DNA from: Anaerolineae bacterium
GTDB lineage: Bacteria > Chloroflexota > Anaerolineae > JAAYZQ01
Direction: 5' to 3'
DNA: 64,000 nucleotides
Assembly (NCBI GenBank): GCA_016929795.1
Contig: JAFGIA010000037.1
Coordinates: 1-64,000 of the forward strand
The notes under the pieces are model-generated. The model worked only from the letters and a program-made list of their open reading frames with translations. It was not told the DNA's origin and made no database searches. Positions 43,134-50,685 of the stretch are shown here, piece after piece. A program made the translations under genes and the position numbers. Numbering within the stretch: position 1 is the stretch's first letter; the number at the start of each line of letters is the position of its first letter.

Positions 43134-44327
43134 GTGGCAGTGCAGTCTACCAAGTTGGGAGACGATGCACGACAGAGGCTCGCATTCGTTGGGAGTTCGT
43201 TCGGAATGTTTGATCTCTTGCCCCGCATTCCGTCCTACGTCATGTTCCGCAAGCGGGGCCGCCCCCACCTGCTGCCCTTGAACCTGACGATCAGCCCCTC
43301 GGTGCGCTGCAATTCGCGCTGTCGAACGTGCAACATCTGGAAGAAGCAAGAAGATGAGCTCTCGATCCAGGAATGGGACAGGGTCCTGAAGAGCCTGGAC
43401 CAGGCGCCCTATTGGGTGACAATCAGCGGTGGGGAGCCTTTCCTGTACCCGCACCTCGTGGAGCTGGCGCAGCTTCTCTATCATCACTGCAAGCCGCGGA
43501 TCATCAATATTCCGCACAATGGGCTACTCGACAAGATCGCGCCACAGAAGGTGGCGGCGATCGCCAAGGCGTGCCCGGAAGCCGAGATCATAATCAATCT
43601 CTCACTCGACGGTGTGGGCGAGCAGCATGACTCGATCCGCGGCGTGCCGGGCAACTTTCGTCATTTCGAGAGGACCTATCGGGCTCTGCGCGAGCTAAAG
43701 CTCGAGAACTTGACTGTCGGCGTTCACACCGTCATCTCGCGCCTGAACGTGCACGACATCGAGCCGGTTTTCGACTATGTGTTGAGCCTGGCCCCCGATT
43801 CTTACGTGAGTGAGGTTGCCGAAAAGCGCGTCGAGCTGGACACCATAGATCTCGACATCACGCCTTCTGCCGGGGAATACGCTGCGGCCATCGATGCTCT
43901 CAATGCCCGCCTCCAGACCCGGGAGCTGCATCGCGTCTCGCAGCTTACGGCGGCCATTCGTGCGCGTTACTATGAGCTGGTCGTGCGAACACTCGAGGAA
44001 GAGACGCAGGTCATCCCATGTTACGCCGGCTGGGCTTCGGCCCAGATCTCGTCGAGTGGAGACGTGTGGCCGTGCTGCGTCCGTGCCGACAAGATCGCGA
44101 ACCTGAGAGACATCGACTATGACTTTGGCCGCGCGTGGTTCAGCCCTGCGGCCGATAGGGTGCGCAACAGCATTCGCCGCCAGGAGTGCTTCTGCCCGCT
44201 GGCGAACGCCTACTATACGAGCATGATGTGCCACCTTGCGTCGTTAAGCGCCATCGGGTGGAGCTATCTGAAAAACCGGCTGTTTCCTCACAACCGGCGG
44301 CGCTCAGCCAGGCAGGCAAACGGATGA
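43134..44327 (+). CDS. Radical SAM enzyme with SPASM/twitch-like C-terminus
   Basis: This 397-residue protein has CNSRCRTC (Cys59, Cys63, Cys66), the radical-SAM [4Fe-4S] motif in CX3CX2C spacing, then TISGGEPFLYPHLVELA, the SAM-binding GGE motif. The C-terminal region carries further Cys residues (IPCYAG, WPCCVRAD, ECFCPLA) suggesting an auxiliary cluster. Such enzymes catalyse epimerisation, dehydrogenation or ligation; in glycan operons a sugar or lipid modification is possible. It overlaps an NAD-dependent epimerase gene by ATGA. Start GTG 43134 lacks a clear ribosome-binding site. Confidence 0.85.
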   Translation: MAVQSTKLGDDARQRLAFVGSSFGMFDLLPRIPSYVMFRKRGRPHLLPLNLTISPSVRCNSRCRTCNIWKKQEDELSIQEWDRVLKSLDQAPYWVTISGGEPFLYPHLVELAQLLYHHCKPRIINIPHNGLLDKIAPQKVAAIAKACPEAEIIINLSLDGVGEQHDSIRGVPGNFRHFERTYRALRELKLENLTVGVHTVISRLNVHDIEPVFDYVLSLAPDSYVSEVAEKRVELDTIDLDITPSAGEYAAAIDALNARLQTRELHRVSQLTAAIRARYYELVVRTLEEETQVIPCYAGWASAQISSSGDVWPCCVRADKIANLRDIDYDFGRAWFSPAADRVRNSIRRQECFCPLANAYYTSMMCHLASLSAIGWSYLKNRLFPHNRRRSARQANG

Positions 44328-45340
44328 CCCTCCTCGTAACCGGGGCTACCGGCTTTATCGGCGGCCACCTGGCACGGCACCTCGCCGCGTGTGGCGAACA
44401 GGTCCGCGCCCTCGTCCACCGCGATTGCCCGGAACTGGCCGCACACGGGATCGAGCTGGCGACGGGCGACGTGGCGGATCGCCTGGCAATAGGGCGCGCC
44501 TTGCACGGTGTAGACGCCGTCTTTCACCTGGCTGGTCAGCGCGATGAGTGGAACACCGATCCGTGCGTGTACCACCAGGTCAATGTCGCCGGCACGCGCA
44601 ACCTGCTGTCAGGCGCAGCGGGAGCGAATGTGCGCTCGTTTATCTATTGCAGCTCTGTCGGCGTCGCACGCTATGCGGGCAACCTGGCTGCCGACGAGAC
44701 GCTGCCCTACGCGCCCGCCAGCAGCCAGGCGGCGTATCATGAGACAAAAGCAAAGGCCGAGCAAGAGGCCCTCGCTGCCGCGCAGTCGGGCCAGGTACCT
44801 GCCCTCGTCGTGCGCCCGGTGATCACGTATGGGCCGGGCGACACCAACGGGATGGTGACTCAACTGCTCAAGCGGCTCGCGGCCCGGACATTCCTGCCGG
44901 TGGGCCGAGGCGACAATCACGTGGACCTGGCCTACATCGACGACATGGTCGCTGGCATGGTGCTGGCATGGAGGCGGGGCCGCCCCGGCCGTGTGTATAT
45001 ACTCTCTGGCCCCCAGCCGTGTCGTATGCGCGATGTGTTGGCGGCGGCCCGCGCCACCCTGGGACAGGGTCCACCCGGCGCCTTTTACGTGCCCAGCAGC
45101 GTGGCTTGCCTGGCGGCAGACGTGGCAGAGCGCCTGTTTGGAGCCGCGGGAAGGCGCCCACCTCTCACCCGCGATGCGGTGGCGACGCTGACCGTCGATC
45201 GCGGGTTCAGCCACGCGCGGGCGCAGAAAGAGCTGGGATACGAGCCGCAAATTAACCTGGAAGAGGGCCTGCGGCGCACATGGGCCTGGGTGCAAGCCGC
45301 GGACGAGACAAAGCGCGCGCCCGTTCAGGCTGGCAAGTGA
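44324..45340 (+). CDS. NAD-dependent epimerase/dehydratase (extended SDR)
   Basis: This 338-residue extended SDR has the dinucleotide-binding LVTGATGFIGGHLA (about 4-17), VFHLAGQRD, the catalytic Ser in IYCSSVGVARY (about 109) and YHETK (Tyr about 140, Lys about 144). VVRPVITYGPGD and VDLAYIDDMV match sugar-epimerase or hydroxysteroid-dehydrogenase-like members. It probably modifies a nucleotide sugar or polyprenyl-linked sugar. The start overlaps the radical SAM stop, and its own stop overlaps the next start (TGATG), so the three are coupled. Confidence 0.87.
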   Translation: MTLLVTGATGFIGGHLARHLAACGEQVRALVHRDCPELAAHGIELATGDVADRLAIGRALHGVDAVFHLAGQRDEWNTDPCVYHQVNVAGTRNLLSGAAGANVRSFIYCSSVGVARYAGNLAADETLPYAPASSQAAYHETKAKAEQEALAAAQSGQVPALVVRPVITYGPGDTNGMVTQLLKRLAARTFLPVGRGDNHVDLAYIDDMVAGMVLAWRRGRPGRVYILSGPQPCRMRDVLAAARATLGQGPPGAFYVPSSVACLAADVAERLFGAAGRRPPLTRDAVATLTVDRGFSHARAQKELGYEPQINLEEGLRRTWAWVQAADETKRAPVQAGK

Positions 45341-46593
45341 TGGCGGCCCCACGCTACTGGCGGTTCAGGCAAGAGCGCTACCGCCTGATGGGCCAGCGCT
45401 GCCCGACGTGCGGCGCTACGCAAGTCACGCCGCGTGCCGTCTGCACGCGCTGCGTGCGGACCGGCGACACGGTTGTGCAGGCCCTTTTCGACGGGGCATC
45501 GGCGGGTTTGTCGCAGGAATGTACCGGTCTGGATGTGCCAGCCAGGGGGATGAAGTACCAGGCTTCAGCCAACACGCGGAGGTGGAGCATGATGCAAGAC
45601 ACGCACGTCCGGCAGGGGTGCCCTGTCTCGGTGATCGTGCCTTCCTACAACTCGGCGCCGACGATTACCACGACCCTGAGATCGATCCTGGCTCAGGATG
45701 TGGAGCAACCATATGAAGTGATCGTAGCCGACAGTTCGACGGACCAGACTCCGGAGCTGGTCATGCGGGAGTTTCCGACGGTCCGCCTGTATCACAGAAA
45801 CGAGCGCATGCAGTCGGGCACGGCGCGCAACCTGGGTGTCAGTGTGGCGCAGGGAGAAATACTCGCGTTCACCGATTCGGACTGCATCGTACCCGCCAAC
45901 TGGCTGCGGCGGCTTGTCGAGCACCACCGCGAACGACCAGCGTATGCTGCCGTCGGCGGGCCGATCGTGAACGGCAATCCGCAGGGTGTCGTGAGCTGGG
46001 CAGGATATCTGGCCGAGTTCAATGTCCATCTGCCTGTGGGCACCAGGCCGCACAACGTACCCCACATTCCGACGAGCAACGTCTCTTACAAACGTTTCGT
46101 GTTCGAGCGGTACGCCGGGTTTCCAGGCAATGAGGTTGTGAAACAGGTAGATCTGCTCTTCAATCGGACTCTCCACGAGAGGGGAGAACAGCTTCTCTTT
46201 GACCCAGGGTTGCCGGTAGCCCATCACCACCGCGAGGCACTCTCGGATTATTTGCACCACCAACTCCAGATCGGCCGGGGCACAGTGCAAGCGATGCGTC
46301 GGCTGCCGAGCATCGAAGGAAGTTGGTTGGTCCATTACCCTCTCCTGGGTGTTTCGTTACTTCCGGCTGTGACCCTGCTCAAGTTTGCGCGGAACAGTGC
46401 GCGTTTTGTCCGCTGGGCGCCGCTCAAGGCAGTGCGCCGGCCGGCCATCCTTCCTCTTTTCGCACTTGGGCTACTCTGGTGGAGTGTCGGCTTTGCGCGC
46501 GAGACACTGAGTAGTTTCTCTGGAGAAGGTTCCGGGTCCACGTGGCAGCAGCCTAGCCTTGTAGAGCAGACCAACTGGGGTGAGGAACCATGA
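45340..46593 (+). CDS. GT2 glycosyltransferase fused to a DUF35-type zinc ribbon
   Basis: This 417-residue protein has an N-terminal rubredoxin-like zinc ribbon: RLMGQRCPTCGATQ and TPRAVCTRC give Cys21, Cys24, Cys35 and Cys38 (CX2CX10CX2C), matching the first domain of DUF35/Zn-ribbon OB-fold proteins. About 50 residues of low-complexity linker follow, with no recognisable OB-fold. A GT-A domain starts near 92: VSVIVPSYNSAPT, VIVADSSTDQTPELV, SGTARNLGVSVA and FTDSDCIVP. ATGs at 45589 and 45592, preceded by GGAGGTGGAG, could start a stand-alone GT2, leaving the zinc ribbon as a separate fragment or remnant. Fusion and internal restart are both open. Confidence 0.8.
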   Translation: MAAPRYWRFRQERYRLMGQRCPTCGATQVTPRAVCTRCVRTGDTVVQALFDGASAGLSQECTGLDVPARGMKYQASANTRRWSMMQDTHVRQGCPVSVIVPSYNSAPTITTTLRSILAQDVEQPYEVIVADSSTDQTPELVMREFPTVRLYHRNERMQSGTARNLGVSVAQGEILAFTDSDCIVPANWLRRLVEHHRERPAYAAVGGPIVNGNPQGVVSWAGYLAEFNVHLPVGTRPHNVPHIPTSNVSYKRFVFERYAGFPGNEVVKQVDLLFNRTLHERGEQLLFDPGLPVAHHHREALSDYLHHQLQIGRGTVQAMRRLPSIEGSWLVHYPLLGVSLLPAVTLLKFARNSARFVRWAPLKAVRRPAILPLFALGLLWWSVGFARETLSSFSGEGSGSTWQQPSLVEQTNWGEEP

Positions 46594-48278
46594 TCAAGCC
46601 TGGTTCCCGTGTCGTCTACTTGTTGGTGACGAGCTTGATCGCCCTGACTGCGAGCTGCGCGACCATGCAGCAAGATGGCATCGGTGTCGTACAATCGCCG
46701 GTTGCTCCAGCATGGCGTACGGCATGGGACGAAAGCTCAATGGTTGACGGGCCAATGCCCCTCGCCGTGGCTCCTGCCGTCGATCCTACCGGGGTCGACC
46801 GCTCGGATTATATCACGTTGGCCGAAACTGTTCTCGCAGAGCTCCTGGCCGGCCCCTTTCCGTGCGATCAGGGAGCTTGGGTGAACAAGCTCTATCCGCA
46901 GGATCCGGACTTGCCCTCACTCTTTGCTGACGGTTCCGAGATGTTTCTGGCAGCGGCGAACTATATGCAGGCGACAGGGCACTCGCAACTCAATGGATGC
47001 GACTTGCCCAGCATGATGTGGAACACGTTTGTCTCTATCGACTCTTTGATGCCGGACAACCACTACCAGACGGGCATTTCGTGTGCGAAGCTACTATGGG
47101 GACTCGATGCACTGGGTGGGCCGATCGAGATGAATCCGTTCTGGGCGCCATTGACGGGAGAGCAACGGGTTCAGTTCCGCAGTTGGGTACTGGCAAACGA
47201 TGACTGGGATCCCGTTGCCAACAATATGTATCTGTTCCGTGCGGCAGTTCGTTACTACGTGTACGCCTGGGGTTGGGACGACAAATTGGCCGAGGCTACT
47301 GCAGACCAGGTGACGTTTCTCGACTATGTGACCCCCAATGGATGGCTCTATGATGGTTCTTCGAGCGCCAACGACTATGCTATTTATTCGGTGTTTGGAT
47401 CGTTTTTCAATCAACGCTTGAACGCGGCCCGCGTAGAGAATGGGGACGCCCCCGTGCAGCCCGAGTTTTCTACCCAATACACAGCAGCCATGCTCCGTTA
47501 CTTCTTCTTTGCTGCCAGTCACAATGGAGAGCCGATGCCATGGAGCCGCAGCAACGGGCTGTATGGCCTGGGTGCATGGATCGCCATGCCCGAGATCGCC
47601 CTGGCCGGGGATGGGGCGAACGGAATCGAGCGAGGGATCTACAAGCGCGCTGCACATCTTTACTATCTCTGGGCACGAGACTTTTGGTACGATGGCAATA
47701 CCTTTAACCCCTACCTGGATCCGACAGGTGTAGCGCCGTACGAGAACGCATTCAATGGCAACGGCCAGATTCTGTCCTCACTGCTCGAAGCGTACGTAGC
47801 TGCGGAAGAATCGGAAGGGATCGCCGAAGTCGCGCTACCTGCCGAAAAGATGAGCTACGATCTGGTGTACCGTTTTGGCGACGCGGCGGATCGAACTTAT
47901 GGTGTGCAGGTCGCCAACGATCTGGCGGGCGGGGTGCGCGGCATGCAAATCGAGAAACCTGCCTACAGCTCAGATTGGACACCACCCAAAGTCGAGATCA
48001 CTGAGCCCATCACGGGAAGCATTGTCTTTTCCCCGACTGATCTCGCATGGACTGCCTCAGGGGTACAATTCTACCGGATAGATGTAGATGGGATATTTCA
48101 GATCCTGACCACAACACAGAATATCTCGCTCAAACTGCCGCTCGGAGGCCATCTGATTGAGGTGGTGGCAGTGGATAGCGCCTGGAACCTGGACACCGAC
48201 AAGGTTTTCGTCCGGGTATTGCCACTGTCGTTCGAACGGCGCTACCTTCCCCTATCATTCGTGACACAGGAAAGATGA
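46590..48278 (+). CDS. Exported protein, possible lipoprotein, toroid-like
   Basis: This 562-residue protein has a hydrophobic N-terminus YLLVTSLIALTASCATM; LTASC resembles a lipobox, with Thr rather than Leu at -3, so lipidation is uncertain. The middle (about 60-400) is helical and rich in aromatics, with motifs such as MWNTFVSIDSLMPDN, NNMYLFRAAVRYYVYAWGW and EPMPWSRSNGLYGLGAWI, suggesting an alpha/alpha toroid like DUF2264 or related glycan-active proteins. A C-terminal Ig-like part (about 460-545) with VEITEPITGSIVFSP ends YLPLSFVTQER. It overlaps the GT2 before it and the UbiA gene after it by ATGA. Confidence 0.65.
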   Translation: MIKPGSRVVYLLVTSLIALTASCATMQQDGIGVVQSPVAPAWRTAWDESSMVDGPMPLAVAPAVDPTGVDRSDYITLAETVLAELLAGPFPCDQGAWVNKLYPQDPDLPSLFADGSEMFLAAANYMQATGHSQLNGCDLPSMMWNTFVSIDSLMPDNHYQTGISCAKLLWGLDALGGPIEMNPFWAPLTGEQRVQFRSWVLANDDWDPVANNMYLFRAAVRYYVYAWGWDDKLAEATADQVTFLDYVTPNGWLYDGSSSANDYAIYSVFGSFFNQRLNAARVENGDAPVQPEFSTQYTAAMLRYFFFAASHNGEPMPWSRSNGLYGLGAWIAMPEIALAGDGANGIERGIYKRAAHLYYLWARDFWYDGNTFNPYLDPTGVAPYENAFNGNGQILSSLLEAYVAAEESEGIAEVALPAEKMSYDLVYRFGDAADRTYGVQVANDLAGGVRGMQIEKPAYSSDWTPPKVEITEPITGSIVFSPTDLAWTASGVQFYRIDVDGIFQILTTTQNISLKLPLGGHLIEVVAVDSAWNLDTDKVFVRVLPLSFERRYLPLSFVTQER

Positions 48279-49357
48279 ACGGTCTGAGATGCCTGGCGGA
48301 GTTTATCCGTTGGCAAAACTGGGGACCCGCCAAACTACCATTCCTTTTGGCAGCCTGCTTCTATGCGGGTCTGGCAAACAGGCCTGTCTCGCCGTCTTAT
48401 GTGCGAGACGGCCTGCTTTTCGCACTCCTGGCAGCCGCGTCGAGCATCTATGGCTACCTGGTCAATGACCTGGGCGATATCGAGATCGATCGGCTGCAGG
48501 GAAAACGAAACGCCTTTGCGACATGGCCGCGCCCGTGGGCAAGCGCGTGTGTGCTCTTGCTCGCTCTCATCGGCCTGGTGCTTGTTTTGCCTCTGGCACA
48601 CAAGCCCTCCTTTCTCGTTCTGTGGCTGCTGTGGCTGGCGGCGAGCACCTGCTATTCGCTTCCACCGCTGCGCTTGAAAGAAAGAGGCGTCTTGGGCCTC
48701 GCCGTGCCGGCCATTGCACAGCAGGCATTGCCTGTTCTTCTTGCCTTTGCTGTGGTGAGTGACTTGTCTGGGCCTGCGCCATGGCTGTGGGCGGCTTGTG
48801 CTACGTCCAAGGGGCTGTCGCTGATCCTGCTTCACCAACGCCAGGACCTGGAAGGAGATAAGACAACAGGCACACACACGTTTGCGGTACAGCGTGGCGA
48901 GCGGATAGTCAACCGGGCTGCCTTTGTGGCACTTGAAGCGGACAAGGTGCTCCTGTGGCCCCTCTTGATCCTGATGCTGCTTGCCGCGCCAACCGTAAGA
49001 CTGGCGAATAGCAGTGTGGCAGCTACGCTACCTCTCGTCGTGCTTTACCTGCCCATTCATGTCGCCAGCATCGTAGAGGGATGGCTTGATTGGCGTCGGG
49101 GCATCATTCGTGATCCCTACGCTGGTCCGATCCAGGACGCCACGGGCCTGGCTTGTGTCGTGTGGCCGGCCATGATCGTGCCGCTCTATCTGGCGGCCGT
49201 GTTGGTAGCGGTGCATCCACACACCTGGCTTCTGCTTGGCCTGATCGTCGCGATCCATTTGTCTTGGGCGCCCAAGATCATTCAGCGGCTGCATCACCTG
49301 CGCCCTATTTTGGACGACTTGTCACCAGGCAGTAGGGCAGAGAACGGCTTGGGCTAG
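48275..49357 (+). CDS. UbiA-family prenyltransferase
   Basis: This 360-residue membrane protein has about eight or nine hydrophobic segments. The first Asp-rich motif is VNDLGDIEIDRLQG (NDxxDxxxD, about 68-76) and the second is QRQDLEGDKTTG (DxxxD, about 191-195), the two Mg-diphosphate sites of UbiA enzymes. It should transfer a polyprenyl or similar group from a diphosphate. The RP motif of phosphoribosyl-decaprenol synthases is not seen after the first motif, so that identity is not claimed. Pairing with an FAD-dependent reductase 7 bp downstream suggests a prenyl-lipid modification pathway. Confidence 0.85.
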   Translation: MNGLRCLAEFIRWQNWGPAKLPFLLAACFYAGLANRPVSPSYVRDGLLFALLAAASSIYGYLVNDLGDIEIDRLQGKRNAFATWPRPWASACVLLLALIGLVLVLPLAHKPSFLVLWLLWLAASTCYSLPPLRLKERGVLGLAVPAIAQQALPVLLAFAVVSDLSGPAPWLWAACATSKGLSLILLHQRQDLEGDKTTGTHTFAVQRGERIVNRAAFVALEADKVLLWPLLILMLLAAPTVRLANSSVAATLPLVVLYLPIHVASIVEGWLDWRRGIIRDPYAGPIQDATGLACVVWPAMIVPLYLAAVLVAVHPHTWLLLGLIVAIHLSWAPKIIQRLHHLRPILDDLSPGSRAENGLG

Positions 49358-49364
49358 GACAGAG

Positions 49365-50621
49365 ATGCGGTGTGATCTGGTCATCATCGGCGCCGGCGTG
49401 GCCGGCCTGAGCGTCGCTGCAGAAGTAGGGCATCGCGCACGCATCGAGGGACGTGAACGGGACGCGCCACGTGTCGTGGTCGTGGACGACAGGCAGTTGG
49501 CCGGTGAGCGTACGATCCTGACGTTTGTGCAAGAGATGACTGCTTTCGGACTGGAGGAGAGTATCCTACGCGTCTACCGCGCATTCGGCATGCGCTCATC
49601 TCTGGCAAGCCATGCCGTGCACGACATGCCAGAGCCAGGCGTGGCAGCCGTCGACTATCGGCGTTTGTGCCTCTTGCTTGGCGAGCGCGTGGCCAGCTAT
49701 CCAACGGTGCAGAGGATCTCGACCCGGGTTACGGGCCTTCAGCGGGCCGCCGGAGGGTGGGAGATTCGCCTCGCCAACCGTCAAGCGCTCTTTGCTCCCA
49801 TAGTCGTCGATGCTTCGGGAGCGTCACAACTGTCAGCCCGTCGCCGCTCACGCCTGTACAGCCACTCTTACGGCGAGCTGTTGGACGGATGTGAGGTGGA
49901 TGATGCCGGCGTCGGTTACTTTCTGGGAGGTGGCCCTTTTGCCACAGGCGGTGGCTGGTTCTATCCGTTGGGTGAGGGACGTGCAAGCTTTGGCTTTGCC
50001 CAGGTGACACACAGGCCGCACATTTCCACCGCAGAATTGGAGGCGGGCTTCAGGAGAGCGCGCAGCGCGTTCGAGCCTCTTGCCCGTGCCGTCGCGGCAG
50101 CACGCACCGTAGGCGTAGAAATGGGGACCATTCCTGTAGAGCCTGTAATGCCGCTCGTCGAGAAGGGGCTGATGCGCGTGGGCGATGCTGCAGGTCAGGC
50201 GACGCCCTGGATGTGCATGGGTGTAGAGCGCGCCTTGGTAAACGGCTCGCTGTGCGGGCGGTTAATTCTCGATGCACTTCACAGAGACAGGCTACAAGTC
50301 GATGGGTTGCGTCACTACGAGAAAGCGTGGCGTCAACTGGAGTGGCGCCGTTACAGGCAGGCCATGCTTCTCGCCCCCTTGCAGTGGGTGAAGGACGAGG
50401 AGCGCTGGGATCGGGCGATCGCGGCCCAGAATCGTTTCACACCAGAGGAGATGATGGCCAAGTTGCGCGAAAACTATCCCTTCTGGTCCTTGCCCACTCT
50501 CTACTGGTTTCGTGCATATCACCTGCTCGGTTTGGTGCGACGTGGCATCCGAGATCGAATTGTTCACCGGGGTGCTGCGCCGCTATCAACTCGCGTACGA
50601 GGGCGCAGGACAGAAGGTTGA
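49365..50621 (+). CDS. FAD-dependent oxidoreductase, geranylgeranyl reductase/lycopene cyclase type
   Basis: This 418-residue flavoprotein has the dinucleotide fold LVIIGAGVAGLSVAAE (about 5-20), PIVVDASGAS (about 146-155) and MRVGDAAGQATPWMCMGVERAL (GD motif, about 270) cut across the FAD ribityl site. GTIPVEPVMP resembles geranylgeranyl reductases and lycopene cyclases. It could saturate or cyclise an isoprenoid chain. The UbiA neighbour supports an isoprenoid substrate, for example a polyprenyl carrier or anchor lipid, but carotenoid or chlorophyll-type chemistry cannot be excluded. Confidence 0.8.
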   Translation: MRCDLVIIGAGVAGLSVAAEVGHRARIEGRERDAPRVVVVDDRQLAGERTILTFVQEMTAFGLEESILRVYRAFGMRSSLASHAVHDMPEPGVAAVDYRRLCLLLGERVASYPTVQRISTRVTGLQRAAGGWEIRLANRQALFAPIVVDASGASQLSARRRSRLYSHSYGELLDGCEVDDAGVGYFLGGGPFATGGGWFYPLGEGRASFGFAQVTHRPHISTAELEAGFRRARSAFEPLARAVAAARTVGVEMGTIPVEPVMPLVEKGLMRVGDAAGQATPWMCMGVERALVNGSLCGRLILDALHRDRLQVDGLRHYEKAWRQLEWRRYRQAMLLAPLQWVKDEERWDRAIAAQNRFTPEEMMAKLRENYPFWSLPTLYWFRAYHLLGLVRRGIRDRIVHRGAAPLSTRVRGRRTEG

Positions 50622-50685
50622 TCGGCTTCTGGATGCCTACGCTCGCTGAGCGAGCCGGTGTCCTGGAAACCGCGAGGAGGCAGTC

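Noticed and set aside
48275..49357. Decaprenyl-phosphoribose synthase for the UbiA protein
   Set aside because: The arabinan theme suggested by the AftB-like gene made it attractive, but the K-RP motif after NDxxDxxxD is not evident.
50641..50655. Small hairpin GCTCGC-TGA-GCGAGC before the toroid-like gene
   Set aside because: Only 6 bp, a 3-nt loop and no T-run; it is too weak to call a terminator and has no evident role.
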